A DNA stretch of 64,000 bases from Bacteroidota bacterium (GCA_022562275.1 JADFPP010000001.1:1-64000), one strand, 5' to 3'; positions 35,172 through 44,755 are shown, counted from the first letter of the stretch. Numbers and translations are program-made. Notes: generated by a model not told the origin, from the letters alone.

Positions 35172-35791
35172 CGGGAATAATTCTCTCAGGCGGCAAGAGC
35201 AGCCGAATGGGTCAAAATAAATCTTTAATGAAAATTGGAGGGACAACAATAATAGAGGGTGTAGTTGATTTAATGTTGTCTCTATTCCCGGAGGTAATTC
35301 TTATAACAAACGAACCCGATGATTATAAATTTCTCGGTCTTCCAACTTATGAAGACGTCTTCAGACACAGAGGTCCTTTAGCAGGGATTCACTCAGGACT
35401 TAAACATTCCAAAACAAATATAAATTTTATTATCTCCTGCGATCTGCCTTTAATGACAAAGGAAATGATAAATTATTTGATGGAATATAAAACCGATAAA
35501 TTAATAACCGTTGCAAAAGCAGATGGATTTATTCAACAATTAGCAGGCAAGTATTCCAAAGAATGCCTTTCCCCTTCTGAAAATATATTAAAAGAAGTGG
35601 TAAATAATGAAAACAGAGATGCAGTTCAGAAAAAGAGAAAATGCAATGTGTTAAGTTTAATTGATTTACTTGGTGCTGAAATTATTTCCGCAGAATCCCT
35701 GCCGTTTTATAATGAAGACTTATATTTTAATATGAACCGTACCGAAGATTATAATTTGCTGCTGAATAAATTGAGATTAAAAGAGAAATAA
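35156..35791 (+). CDS. mobA: Molybdenum cofactor guanylyltransferase
   Basis: This 211-residue nucleotidyltransferase adds GMP to molybdenum cofactor to form MGD, the form NarG needs. It has GIILSGGKSSRMGQNKSLMK at the N-terminus, the RHRGPLAGIHSGL motif and ISCDLPLMT with the metal aspartate. It starts at ATG 35156 inside the moeA end. moaD, moaE and moaB/mog are not in the window. A diverged relic of a second mobA-type gene is at 30871. Confidence 0.92.
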   Translation: MHKDVTGIILSGGKSSRMGQNKSLMKIGGTTIIEGVVDLMLSLFPEVILITNEPDDYKFLGLPTYEDVFRHRGPLAGIHSGLKHSKTNINFIISCDLPLMTKEMINYLMEYKTDKLITVAKADGFIQQLAGKYSKECLSPSENILKEVVNNENRDAVQKKRKCNVLSLIDLLGAEIISAESLPFYNEDLYFNMNRTEDYNLLLNKLRLKEK

Positions 35792-35829
35792 GCTAAGTTA
35801 CAAATGAAAAGATGAAAACACCTCTGGAA

Positions 35830-35975
35830 TGATTGTAACATAACGAATTTATATTGGCGAATTGCCTCATAAAAAATGTAACCGAGTGTAACAAAATTAC
35901 TATTCGTCGAGTCATAATAAATATTAACAAAATAAGCTTCATCAAAATTTTACTTGTAACATTTTAGTACAAAAT
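35830..35975. repeat. Cluster of TGTAAC motifs
   Basis: TGTAAC occurs four times in an AT-rich 242-base gap: TTGTAACATAA (35836), ATGTAACCGAG (35877), GTGTAACAAAA (35885) and TTGTAACATTT (35955). They could be a small operator array or leftover repeats. No gene is visible in the gap. Confidence 0.35.
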
Positions 35976-36033
35976 AAATTGAGAAAATCTTGCTACTTAA
36001 AACATTAAAAAATAAAACAAAGGAGTTTATGCC

Positions 36034-36684
36034 ATGCGACTAACAATCTCTCTGATTACTTTCCTAGCTTTCCTCGGAATGTCAAAGGTAGCGTTGCACG
36101 CTCAGGATGATGAGCCAGGTCGTTACGAGTTGCCTCCGGCACACGATTTTAGCCTGCCACCCACTTCACCGGCGGATATCCCCAATGTATTCCACGGTCT
36201 CCCCCTCTCGTTGGACGGCATTGGCGTGGCGTGTGTTGGATCACGTAAAGTAATTAATATACCGGTGTTGATGAACGAACCGGATCTCCCGATCGACATC
36301 GAAGCTGTCACTTTAGATCCAATGAACTGGCACAAACGTGAGGTTTTTAGCAAGAAGTTGGGGCGTCGCTCGCTCTATTTCGTGGAGCCCGGCACGACGA
36401 TGCTCTATAGCGTAATTATCGATCCGGCTGATCTTCAAGGTCAAAACATCGGCGTGGGCCTAGTCGTCGTAAAACGCGTGAATGAGAAGACTTACGAAGT
36501 GCTCATCGAAAGCAATAACGGGGACGTGTTGGCAGCCGCGCGGGGTGAACTTCAGGTGCTCGATCCATCCATTGGCATGGGAACGCTAAAGGCAATTGGC
36601 AACCAGGAAGAGATTCGGAAGAAGTATGGTGCACGCTGGGATCTTGACCCAAATGAGCACTGTTATCCCATGTTCAGCCGCTGA
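36034..36684 (+). CDS. Secreted protein of unknown function, GC-rich orphan
   Basis: A 216-residue protein with a clear signal peptide (MRLTISLITFLAFLGMSKVALHAQ). I do not recognise the family. The mature part begins with a proline-rich stretch (LPPAHDFSLPPTSPADIP) and has a single CVGSRK cysteine and one near the C-terminus (EHCYPMF). It has no transmembrane segments besides the signal. The gene and the sequence after it are clearly GC-richer than neighbours and use different codons, which points to horizontal gain. A good ribosome-binding site (AAAGGAG) precedes ATG 36034. Confidence 0.7.
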   Translation: MRLTISLITFLAFLGMSKVALHAQDDEPGRYELPPAHDFSLPPTSPADIPNVFHGLPLSLDGIGVACVGSRKVINIPVLMNEPDLPIDIEAVTLDPMNWHKREVFSKKLGRRSLYFVEPGTTMLYSVIIDPADLQGQNIGVGLVVVKRVNEKTYEVLIESNNGDVLAAARGELQVLDPSIGMGTLKAIGNQEEIRKKYGARWDLDPNEHCYPMFSR

Positions 36685-37002
36685 AGGCGTGCCGTGTCCG
36701 AATAAACTGCCTCACAGATACTGCTTAGTTTAGGGCCATACTTCAGCAGGGTCGCCAACAAGCCCAACGCCCACTAACGTTATAAAGTGCTCATCTCGAA
36801 TCCAGCGGTTGCCGGACGAGAGAAAATCAAGTGCTGGACTAAGGCCCTCCATCGTTCTGCGAACTATGGCGGGCAAGCTGGGCGGACACGGGTGAAAAGC
36901 CACGCCGTTATACTGTTTGATATTTTTTTGAAATCTATTTCAGTTCTTTAGTCAAAATTATGTTAAATTTATAGAAAAGATAAGAATATTATAGGATTTG
37001 AA
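36685..37002. other. GC-rich non-coding segment, possibly an integron attC-like site
   Basis: No gene is seen. The 5' two-thirds (to about 36915) is GC-rich and full of inverted pieces: GTTCTGCGAAC near 36854, TCCAGC/GCTGGA at 36801 and 36833, and TCTCG/CGAGA. GCCCAAC at 36762-36768 and GTTATAC at 36907-36913 resemble the boundary boxes of an attC site (RYYYAAC ... GTTRRRY, the second with one mismatch), about 150 bases apart. The remaining bases to 37002 are AT-rich and carry the methyltransferase promoter. Confidence 0.35.
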
Positions 37003-38442
37003 ATGTCTGAATCAAGTGTAAGTTATGTTAGCAAAAATAAACTTTTCCCAAACGAAAGAGAAAAACTCTTCGACATATACAAAGATCTAATTGAAACTGA
37101 ATATAATTTGAATAGAACCTTAGTCAGTTTTCAAGCAAATAAAAAAGAACCGTTCTATAGATGGTTCAAGTACAAAGAAGGTTTTTCTAGAAAACTAATC
37201 GATTATTTTATCGAAAAATATCATCCATCTAAAGGGAATATTTTAGACCCATTTGCTGGATCGGGGGCGACCTTATTTTCAGCAAGAGAAAAAGGCTGGA
37301 AATCTACTGGTGTGGAGCTTCTTCCGATTGGTATTTATAATATACAAGCAAGATTAACTGCTGAAAAAATTTCTATTAATGAATTTAAGAAGGAAGTTAT
37401 TACTTTCTGGGAAGTATTTAATAGTACTTCGGAAGTTGGTACTATTATTCAACACATTTCTATTACACGGGGTGCATTCCCTGACGAAAATGAAAATAAT
37501 CTAAATCGCTACTTAACTACTTGTAAAAAAGTAAAGAATGATGCTACTAGGTTTCTTCTAGAATTTGCTGCTTTTTCCATTTTGGAAGAAATTAGTTTTA
37601 CAAGAAAAGATGGTCAATATTTACGTTGGGATTCACGTGCAAACCGATCTTATGGGAGTACAGAATTTAACAAGGGTGAGATATATGATTTTGTTAAAAT
37701 CGTAAAAGAAAAGATAGAAGAAATTATTGATGATCTTTCTCCAACTCAAAATTATGAACTGTTTGCTACAGTGAAAAATAATGCTGCTTTATACGACCCC
37801 AATATTTTAAAAGGTTCTTCACTTGAAGTCTTGCCTTCCTTGGAAGAGAATACATTTGATTTTGTTATGACTTCACCACCGTATTGCAATCGATATGATT
37901 ATACTCGAACATACGCTTTAGAGTTAATATTTCTAAATAACAATGACGAAGATGTTAAAAAACTTCGCCAAACAATGTTGACTTGCACTGTCGAGAATAA
38001 AGAGAAATTGGATTACTTGAAAAATCTTTATGCGGTATTAAACAGGTCTTCTGATTTTGATTTCATCAATTCATTATACTTTTCACATCCAGCAATGTCC
38101 GAAATCAATGATGTTCTTTCCAAATTAAATAAATTAGGCAAGCTAAATAATTCAAACATTCCAAGAATGGTAAAGAATTATTTTTATGAAATGCTTTTTA
38201 TTATTTATGAACTTTATCGTCTATTAAAATATAGTGGAATAGTTGTAATGGTGAATGACAACGTACGATACGGTGGAGAGGAAATTCCTGTTGATCTTAT
38301 ATTATCTGATTTCGCAAAAATAATAGGATTTAAAATAAACAAAATATGGACTTTACCAGTCGGTAAGGGTAACAGTAGTCAACAAATGGGATTACACGGT
38401 CGTTCAGAACTCCGCAAATGCGTCTACATCTGGGAGAAATAG
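37003..38442 (+). CDS. DNA methyltransferase, probably N4-cytosine (AvaI/BsoBI-type)
   Basis: A 479-residue amino-methyltransferase. The AdoMet-binding motif NILDPFAGSGATLFSAREKG is near residue 78. The catalytic SPPY motif (MTSPPYCNRYDYTRTYALEL) comes late, near residue 289, with a long segment between, probably the recognition domain. SPPY points to N4-cytosine or N6-adenine modification. The gene is followed one base later by remains of an AvaI/BsoBI-type endonuclease (CYCGRG). The M.AvaI protein, from memory, has a similar length. It looks intact, so it may act as an orphan methyltransferase. Codon use fits its AT-rich neighbours. Confidence 0.85.
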   Translation: MSESSVSYVSKNKLFPNEREKLFDIYKDLIETEYNLNRTLVSFQANKKEPFYRWFKYKEGFSRKLIDYFIEKYHPSKGNILDPFAGSGATLFSAREKGWKSTGVELLPIGIYNIQARLTAEKISINEFKKEVITFWEVFNSTSEVGTIIQHISITRGAFPDENENNLNRYLTTCKKVKNDATRFLLEFAAFSILEEISFTRKDGQYLRWDSRANRSYGSTEFNKGEIYDFVKIVKEKIEEIIDDLSPTQNYELFATVKNNAALYDPNILKGSSLEVLPSLEENTFDFVMTSPPYCNRYDYTRTYALELIFLNNNDEDVKKLRQTMLTCTVENKEKLDYLKNLYAVLNRSSDFDFINSLYFSHPAMSEINDVLSKLNKLGKLNNSNIPRMVKNYFYEMLFIIYELYRLLKYSGIVVMVNDNVRYGGEEIPVDLILSDFAKIIGFKINKIWTLPVGKGNSSQQMGLHGRSELRKCVYIWEK

Positions 38443-38443
38443 T

Positions 38444-39404
38444 ATGCCGTATAATGAACATATTGAAAAATGGGAAGATTTAGTAACAACTCAACAAGCT
38501 ACTAGGAAAGGATTTATTGCGATTGCTTTTGAAAAGAATATTAAAGGAACTCCATTTATTGAAGAAGCAAAAAGTTTAAAAATACTTGCCGCCAAGGCAA
38601 AAAAGCCAAAAGACTTATTGCGCCTTACAGACATTTATCCATCTTTGTTAACCGCATCTAGTTTAAGTGAAAAAGCACTCGGTCATTTGACAGATAATGA
38701 TAAAAAAGAAGCAATTTCGGACTTAATAGAAAAGTTTTTAGAACCCGCTGGAAAAGATTTCGTTGATATGAGCTCGTATACAGGTTTCTACTAACGAAGG
38801 GCGATGCACTGGGTGGTATATGCGTAATCTTGCTGGTAGTCTTGGTGAGAAGAAATTAATTCGTAGTTTAATATCATCTCTTTCGCTAAAAGGTATAAAA
38901 TTCAAATATCTCCATAAACAATCAAAGACTTGGATAGATGGAATTCATACTGATACTACGATTGAAGAAAACACAAAAGGATTGTATTGGCAAATAAAAA
39001 AGAATAATAGAACCCTCCTCCTAAATCTCACCCCACCATTCATTTCAAAAAATGTTGATCTATGCTTATTCGATGGAGAATTTTCAGAATTCAACAATGA
39101 CAATGGTTCATCAATTCATAAAACACCAGCCAAATATATTGCGCTTGGAGAATTGAAGGGCGGAATTGATCCCGCTGGAGCAGATGAACATTGGAAAACC
39201 GCAAATACAGCTTTAGATAGGATTCGATCAGCTTTTGTTGAACATAAACTTAACCCACATACATTTTTTATCGGTGCTGCAATTGAAAAAAGTATGGCAC
39301 GAGAAATTTATGCCCAACTTGAGTCAAAAACTTTAACAAATGCAGCAAACTTAACAGTTGATGAACAACTTGTATCAATTTGTGATTGGATATGCAGTTT
39401 ATAA
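38444..39404 (+). pseudogene. AvaI/BsoBI-type restriction endonuclease, two frameshifts
   Basis: The N-terminal half (38444-38794, 116 residues, IEKWEDLVTTQQATRKGFIA) and C-terminal half (38820-39404, 194 residues, with ALGELKGGIDPAGADEHWKT) read as two frames of one gene. Between them LTKGDALGG reads in the third frame (38791-38817), followed by MRNLAGSLGEKK in the second half. The KGDALGG-MRN block is continuous in this type of enzyme, so two single-base deletions about 25 bases apart best explain it. Joined, it would be about 320 residues, the size of AvaI or BsoBI. The cognate methyltransferase upstream is intact. Confidence 0.8.
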
Positions 39405-39573
39405 TTTGATAAAAATAAACGCGTGTTTACAAAACTAAGTTGCTTTATAGGTTATATTGGTCTAAAATTTTCGAAATTCAAAAAAATTTAATTGTTTTAC
39501 AGTTCAGTAAGTTTGAAATGAAAACTTGCTAAAAGAAATTATAATTGGTAATAGCATAATTAAAACCGCCCGA

Positions 39574-40563
39574 TCACCGGGTAATTTCGGTTATATCAAG
39601 CCATTCCGTAGATTTATGTTTTTTATCAAGCCGCTCATCGAACAACTTTCCTATCTCAGCCCCGATAATAAAAACAACGGCAGTGTAATAAATCCAAAAC
39701 GCCACAACAATACCTAATGCATAAGCACCGTAAATCCTGCTAAATGTTTTGAAATTTGCTAAATACATTCCGAACAGCACCTTTGCACCAACCCACATAA
39801 ATGCAGCCCACAAAGCTCCGATTAAAACAGATCGTTTACGGATTTTTACAATCGGCATAAATTTATACATCAACGAAAAAATTATGTACATAAGTACAAA
39901 TGAGATCGATGCTGAAATTACACTGTGAAATAATGGCTGGTTAAAAAATTGTAAGTACGGTGTTGACTGAGCAAATGAACTTAAAAAATCTAATAATGGC
40001 AATAACATAGTTGTTATAAAAAAGGCAAGCACTACGATAAGAATTACTACAAAATCTCTTAGCTTACCGAGAAATATGTTCATGTCAATATCGGTTCCGA
40101 ATACTTTATTAAGGACCGTTCTGAGACTGCTGGCAAAACCGCTCGCAGCAAAAAACAATCCTACGATACCGATAAACCCGGCAAGATTTCTAAATTCTAC
40201 TACCTCATGAACTCTGGCAAATATTATATCCTTCGCAAAATTTGCATAAGTTTCATAGGGAATTAATGTATCGATAAGGGTAACGATTTGCAATTCAACT
40301 TCGGTAGAGTTTAAGAACTTGCCAAGCAGCCAGAAGATGATAAGTGTAAATGGGATAATACAAACAAAAAGAGAAAATGCTAAACCACCTGATAGAAGAA
40401 AAACATGATGACGGTCAACCCGATCATATAACCCGCCGAAGTAATGGAAGAAAAAAGATTTAAATTTATGCCACGATGGTTTTAAATGAAGAGAAAAACG
40501 TATTTTCCTGAACAGTGAATACGTTTTAGACGACCTTATTTTATTTAGAATCTTATTCTTCAC
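39574..40563 (-). CDS. YihY/BrkB-family inner-membrane protein
   Basis: This 329-residue membrane protein has about six hydrophobic helices and the family segments [20 protein letters not shown] near the N-terminus, [20 protein letters not shown] in the middle and [20 protein letters not shown] near the end. The family was once called RNase BN by error. Its function (possible transport or envelope role) is not firmly known. It overlaps the end of purL by 11 bases, so both lie in one unit. Confidence 0.85.
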   Translation of the reverse strand: MKNKILNKIRSSKTYSLFRKIRFSLHLKPSWHKFKSFFFHYFGGLYDRVDRHHVFLLSGGLAFSLFVCIIPFTLIIFWLLGKFLNSTEVELQIVTLIDTLIPYETYANFAKDIIFARVHEVVEFRNLAGFIGIVGLFFAASGFASSLRTVLNKVFGTDIDMNIFLGKLRDFVVILIVVLAFFITTMLLPLLDFLSSFAQSTPYLQFFNQPLFHSVISASISFVLMYIIFSLMYKFMPIVKIRKRSVLIGALWAAFMWVGAKVLFGMYLANFKTFSRIYGAYALGIVVAFWIYYTAVVFIIGAEIGKLFDERLDKKHKSTEWLDITEITR

Positions 40564-42781
40564 TATTCATAATGATTGGAATTGTGTTAAAATATAATTC
40601 AGCTAATATTCTTAGTTCCAAATCAATCTTATCGTTTATATTCAACCTGCCTCCGCCGGTCTTTCCAAGATAAGTATACGGTTGTTTATACTTTACCAGT
40701 AATGATTCAAATTCCCGCTTATTATCTTTACTGATTGACACGATAATTCTTGATTGACTTTCAGAAAATAAGGTAAAGTCCTCTCTCGATTTTACAGGAA
40801 CAGTTACCTCTGCACCAATTAATTTTTCATGATTTATAATACAGCATTCGGCTAAACAACAAGTAATCCCCCCTTCTGATACATCATGTGCCGATTTAAC
40901 AAGATCATTTTTAATTAATGATAGTAAAGAATTGTGTAATAATTTTTCAGTTGGCAGATCAAGCTGAGGTGATTCGCCTGTAACTTTATTATGAATAACT
41001 TTTAAATATTCACTGCCGCCAAGCTCTTCATTATCTTCACCCAATAAATAGATAAGATCATCATCATCTTTAAAATAAGATGTGGTAATATTTTCTAATT
41101 TTTCAATCAAGCCAACCATACCTATCGTTGGAGTTGGATACACTGCAGTATCAGGAGATTCGTTGTAAAAACTTACATTGCCGCCGGTAACGGGTGTATC
41201 AAAAAACCTGCATGCTTCTCCCATGCCTTTAATAGCTTGTGCAAACTGCCAGTAAACTTCCGGATTGTATGGATTGCCGAAGTTCAAACAATTAGTTATA
41301 GCAAGTGGCACTCCACCGGAGCAAACAATATTTCGTGCAGATTCGGCAACCGCTATCTTTGCTCCCTCTTTTGGATTGAGATAGACATAACGTGCATTGC
41401 AATCGGTTTTCATCGCAAGCGCTTTATTGGTTCCTTTTATCAATACAACTGCTGCATCACATCCGGGACCCACAATAGTGTTTGTCCTTACCATAGTATC
41501 GTATTGCTCATAGACCCATTTTTTAGATACGATGTTTGGTGATGAAAAAACTTTTAGAAATATTTCCTGAATATTTTCAGGTTTGGAAAGTGAAGAAAAA
41601 TCAAACGCTCTTGTTTCTTTTAAATACGAAGGTTCTTTTTGTTCTCTCGTATAAACAGGTGCACCTCCGCCAAGAACAAGATCAAAGGGAGGAAGAACTG
41701 CTTTCATTTCTCCATCATATTCTACTTCAAGTTTTCCATTCTTAGTTACTTCACCAATAATTTCGCAATTAAGATCCCATTTTTCAAAAACTTTTTTTAC
41801 GCGGTCTTCATAACCATTTTTAACAACACAAAGCATCCTTTCCTGGCTTTCAGAAAGCATAATTTCATAGGCACTCATTCCATCTTCACGAAGTGGAACT
41901 TTATTAAGATTAATTTTCATCCCGGAGTTTCCCTTTTCACTCATCTCAGCAGTTGAACAGGAAATTCCGGCTGCACCCATATCTTGTATTCCGATTAACC
42001 AGCCATTTTTAATTATTTCTAATGATGCTTCTAATAAAAGTTTTTCCGTAAATGGATCTCCAACCTGAACCGAGGCTCGTTTAGCTTCAGATTTTTCTGA
42101 AAGTTCTTCCGAAGCAAATGTAGCGCCGTGTATTCCGTCTCTTCCCGTTGATGAACCAACAATCATAACAGGATTTCCTTCGCCTTTGGCAATTGCACTC
42201 GCATACTGCTTCTTTTTCACAATACCAACAGCCATTGCGTTTACAACAGGATTACCCTGGTACGATTCATCAAAGTAAACCTCGCCTGCAACTGTAGGCA
42301 CACCAAAACTGTTTCCGTAATCACCAATGCCTTTTACTACCCCTGCAAATAAATATCTAGTTCTTGCATTGTTTAGTGAACCAAATCGTAATGAATTGAG
42401 AGAAGCGATTGGACGGGCACCCATAGTAAAGATATCACGCATTATTCCCCCAACACCGGTTGCCGCACCTTGGTAAGGCTCAACTGCAGATGGGTGATTG
42501 TGACTTTCAATTTTAAATGCAACTGCAAGATTATCACCGATATCAACTAATCCTGCATTTTCCTCTCCTGCTCCTACTAATAATCTGCTGCCTTCTCTCG
42601 GTAATGTTTTTAATTGAGCAATTGAATTTTTATAACTGCAATGCTCACTCCACATTACACTAAAAATGCCCAGTTCAGTATAAGTGGGCGTTCTGCCTAA
42701 AATTTTTAATATTCTTTCGTATTCTTCTTCGTTTAATCCGTGTTCTAATGCAAGTTTGAGATTAACTTTGGGTTCTTTCAT
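40553..42781 (-). CDS. purL: Phosphoribosylformylglycinamidine synthase, large subunit (PurL)
   Basis: A 742-residue small-type PurL, which makes FGAM from FGAR, ATP and ammonia, and works with PurQ and PurS. The conserved [12 protein letters not shown] near residue 43, the [20 protein letters not shown] segment with the metal/ATP site, and SHDVSEGG (AHDVSEGG here) late in the protein are present. Neither PurQ nor PurS is in the window. It starts at ATG 42781. It precedes the YihY gene, with an 11-base overlap. Confidence 0.95.
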   Translation of the reverse strand: MKEPKVNLKLALEHGLNEEEYERILKILGRTPTYTELGIFSVMWSEHCSYKNSIAQLKTLPREGSRLLVGAGEENAGLVDIGDNLAVAFKIESHNHPSAVEPYQGAATGVGGIMRDIFTMGARPIASLNSLRFGSLNNARTRYLFAGVVKGIGDYGNSFGVPTVAGEVYFDESYQGNPVVNAMAVGIVKKKQYASAIAKGEGNPVMIVGSSTGRDGIHGATFASEELSEKSEAKRASVQVGDPFTEKLLLEASLEIIKNGWLIGIQDMGAAGISCSTAEMSEKGNSGMKINLNKVPLREDGMSAYEIMLSESQERMLCVVKNGYEDRVKKVFEKWDLNCEIIGEVTKNGKLEVEYDGEMKAVLPPFDLVLGGGAPVYTREQKEPSYLKETRAFDFSSLSKPENIQEIFLKVFSSPNIVSKKWVYEQYDTMVRTNTIVGPGCDAAVVLIKGTNKALAMKTDCNARYVYLNPKEGAKIAVAESARNIVCSGGVPLAITNCLNFGNPYNPEVYWQFAQAIKGMGEACRFFDTPVTGGNVSFYNESPDTAVYPTPTIGMVGLIEKLENITTSYFKDDDDLIYLLGEDNEELGGSEYLKVIHNKVTGESPQLDLPTEKLLHNSLLSLIKNDLVKSAHDVSEGGITCCLAECCIINHEKLIGAEVTVPVKSREDFTLFSESQSRIIVSISKDNKREFESLLVKYKQPYTYLGKTGGGRLNINDKIDLELRILAELYFNTIPIIMNSEE

Positions 42782-42839
42782 AAATAAATTCTAAAATCTT
42801 TAATGTGAAAAGAGAAATATGAATTTTGAATACTAAGAA

Positions 42840-43268
42840 TCAGGTTTTTTTCAACTTCAATCCGTCTTCGATAAATTTATTTCTAACATATAGTCTAACC
42901 ATTTCGGAAAGTTTAATAGAGCTTAGAGCCTCCGATTTCCTTAGTTTGCCATATTCGCCAGGGTATCTACTTGCAGTTGCATAACTTGTCAGTATTTCAG
43001 CTTTCCTTAATCTCTCAAACGATTTATCTATTTCACTACATAAATCAAGAAGAGTGGTGATATTATGAGTGTGTGGGAAATCAATACCGTGAAATAATAA
43101 AAAGGCTTTTAAATATTTTTCTACACATTGCTGTGAATGAAATGTAATAATACGATATGAGACACCTGAGGAAATTGATAAACCATGCTTAGCGAACTTT
43201 AAATCTTCTTCGGCTATATCAATCCATTGATTTACAATTCTTATTACTTCGTTGTATTTATCTTTCAT
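42840..43268 (-). CDS. HEPN-domain protein, toxin of an MNT/HEPN pair
   Basis: A 142-residue protein from ATG 43268 (KDKYNEVIRIVNQWIDIAEE). It has the Rx4H motif (RIITFH) and the SQQCVEKYLKAFLLFHGIDF helix of HEPN proteins. HEPN domains of this kind are RNases and are usually held in check by a neighbouring nucleotidyltransferase. An upstream ATG at 43340 would add 24 residues over the partner gene and is less likely. It overlaps the partner by 11 bases. Confidence 0.85.
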   Translation of the reverse strand: MKDKYNEVIRIVNQWIDIAEEDLKFAKHGLSISSGVSYRIITFHSQQCVEKYLKAFLLFHGIDFPHTHNITTLLDLCSEIDKSFERLRKAEILTSYATASRYPGEYGKLRKSEALSSIKLSEMVRLYVRNKFIEDGLKLKKT

Positions 43269-43572
43269 AAAGAATTTTACCATCTTTAAATGCATACCTG
43301 GCAACTGTTCCAGGAATATTTTTATGCTTTTCAAATTCATCCGATGTCAGGATTATTACATCAAAAGCAAATTCCATCCTTCCTAATGAGCGTAAAACAT
43401 CGGTCATCATTTTATACCTGTTATACTTTACCTTGCCGATTAAAAGCAAATCAATATCACTTGTTTTATTTTCCGTGCCCTTTGCCTGCGAACCGAAAAG
43501 AATAATCTTTTCAAGATCAAACTTTGAGGTAAGTCTCTTCTTTATTTCTTCTTTTAATTTTCCGGATAACAT
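43258..43572 (-). CDS. MNT-domain nucleotidyltransferase, antitoxin of an MNT/HEPN pair
   Basis: A 104-residue minimal nucleotidyltransferase with IILFGSQAKGTENKTSDIDL (GS...DxD, near residue 26) and a second acidic strand (FAFDVIIL). Proteins of this type can modify the HEPN partner with AMP to block it. It is immediately upstream of the HEPN gene on the same strand with overlapping ends. Both genes look intact. Confidence 0.87.
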   Translation of the reverse strand: MLSGKLKEEIKKRLTSKFDLEKIILFGSQAKGTENKTSDIDLLLIGKVKYNRYKMMTDVLRSLGRMEFAFDVIILTSDEFEKHKNIPGTVARYAFKDGKILYER

Positions 43573-43845
43573 TTGTCTTCCACTTGTTTATACAAATATA
43601 AGAGTTACAAAATTTATAAATATGTTTATAACGGTTTAAAATTTATAGCGTGAAATTACTTCCGGTTCTTTCATCAAAAATTGATTTATAGCTAAATTGT
43701 GATTTTTAAGATGTGAAATATAATAGATTTGGAGTCCACTCCCCAACTCTCTCGCAAAGGGGATTGCAGGCATTGCAATAATTAGTGGAGATATATACTT
43801 TATGCGTAAGCAAATGTGTAAAAAATTGTGTGAAAGGAGAAGAAT

Positions 43846-44042
43846 ATACCAACCAATTTAGACATAGACGATAAACTAATAAAAGATGCTGTAAAAATCG
43901 GTAAGCATAAAAAAAAGCAGCAGTAAACGAAGCTTTGCAGGAGTATATATTCAAACGCAAACAGATGATGATTCGTGAGGTATTTGGTAAGATTAAATAC
44001 GATGAAAAATATAACTATAAAAAGCAAAGGAAGGTAAAGTGA
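43846..44042 (+). pseudogene. vapB antitoxin relic
   Basis: The sequence reads PTNLDIDDKLIKDAVKIGKH, then KKKQQ and a stop at 43924. In the next frame it continues AVNEALQEYIFKRKQMMIRE, then VFGKIKYDEKYNYKKQRKVK and stop at 44042. This matches VapB (DUF2191-type) antitoxins along the whole length. A one-base frameshift in an A-run splits it, and the expected start codon reads ATA instead of ATG. It has a ribosome-binding site (AGGAG). The gene is therefore dead. Confidence 0.8.
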
Positions 44043-44101
44043 ACTTAATTACAGATAGCACTATTTGGTCTTTAATTCTAAAAAGAAGAAAAAGACAATA
44101 A
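44039..44101 (+). pseudogene. vapC toxin relic, N-terminal stub
   Basis: Overlapping the vapB stop (GTGA) a GTG start opens VNLITDSTIWSLILKRRKRQ and a stop. The first strand with its aspartate (ITDSTIWSL) is the start of a PIN-domain VapC. A frame change near 44090 would continue RRKKTINQDE, but the rest is gone and a repeat begins near 44140. Only the first ~20 of about 130 residues remain. Confidence 0.7.
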
Positions 44102-44159
44102 ACCAAGACGAGTGATAAAATTATAAAATTAAAGAGGCAACATTCATTACGTAAAGAAA

Positions 44160-44240
44160 TCCTCTTGTATTCTCCCCTTCCAAGAAGTGGAGAATTTAAA
44201 AGTCCCTCCCTTTAAGAAAGGAAGGGATTTAATGTGGGTT
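44160..44240. repeat. Direct repeat, left copy, beside DUF559 gene
   Basis: About 80 bases (CCTCTTGTATTCTCCCC ... GGGATTTAATGTGGGTTT) closely match the copy at 44660-44755. The element contains two hairpins, CTCCCCTT/AAGTGGAG-type and TCCCTCCCTTT/AAAGGAAGGGA. Its end supplies the last residues and stop of the DUF559 protein (SNPH). Confidence 0.75.
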
Positions 44241-44612
44241 TGATAACTGCATCTCCTTAACCTTTACCTCTGTCATTATCATTACACCCTCCAAATCTTC
44301 AAACACCTGATCATTCATAAATCTTAAAAACTCAATTCCAAGTGATTCAATATACTCTTGTCTATCTAAATCATATTGAATTACATCTTCATCAGCAAAG
44401 TGATAACGACCATCTATTTCAACAGCAAGTCTTAACCGCGGACAATAAAAATCGAGAACAAACTGTTTTATACTAAACTGCCTCAAAAATCTTTCATTAC
44501 AAATCTGTCTTTTCCTTAAATACATCCATACTCGTTTTTCCGCCTCCGTTGTGTTTTTTCTCAGTAGTCTTCTTTTTTCTAGTTCAGTCTTTCGGTTGAA
44601 TAGTTGAGTCAT
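44229..44612 (-). CDS. DUF559-domain endonuclease-like protein
   Basis: This 127-residue protein has the DUF559 fold, related to Vsr-type very-short-patch repair nucleases: LRKNTTEAEKRVWMYLRKRQ, FVLDFYCPRLRLAVEIDGRY and a final YIESLGIEFLRFMNDQVFED. The EID residues and preceding FYCP...E are candidate metal ligands of a PD-(D/E)XK nuclease. The gene lies between two direct copies of a hairpin repeat, and its last codons run into the left copy. A role in DNA nicking is inferred. The substrate is unknown. Confidence 0.82.
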   Translation of the reverse strand: MTQLFNRKTELEKRRLLRKNTTEAEKRVWMYLRKRQICNERFLRQFSIKQFVLDFYCPRLRLAVEIDGRYHFADEDVIQYDLDRQEYIESLGIEFLRFMNDQVFEDLEGVMIMTEVKVKEMQLSNPH

Positions 44613-44659
44613 AGTTATAAATTAAAAACCCATTAATATTAAAAATACTAATTGCACTA

Positions 44660-44755
44660 AGAACCCCTCTTATATTCTCCCCTTCAAGAAAGGGAGATTT
44701 TAAAAGTCCCTCCCTTTTTGAAAGGGAGGGATTTAGGGTGGGTTCAACTTAGTTT
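44660..44755. repeat. Direct repeat, right copy, beside DUF559 gene
   Basis: The second copy (CCTCTTATATTCTCCCC ... GGGATTTAGGGTGGGTTC) lies after the DUF559 start region. It aligns with the left copy at most positions, including AATTTAAAAGTCCCTCCCTTT-like core and both hairpins. It ends beside the exonuclease gene stop at 44749. Confidence 0.75.

Larger units (their letters stand above)
43573..44228. other. Intergenic stretch with vapBC relic and repeats
   Basis: Besides the vapBC remains at 43846-44101, this 656-base gap carries a GC-rich repeat near 43730-43790 (CCACTCCCCAACTCTCTCGC, then AAGGGGATTGC). The direct repeat that flanks the DUF559 gene begins near 44160. No other gene is visible. 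Confidence 0.5.

Noticed and set aside
43269-43340. Longer N-terminus for the HEPN protein
   Set aside because: The added 24 residues overlap the MNT gene. ATG 43268 overlaps by only 11 bases and gives the usual start.
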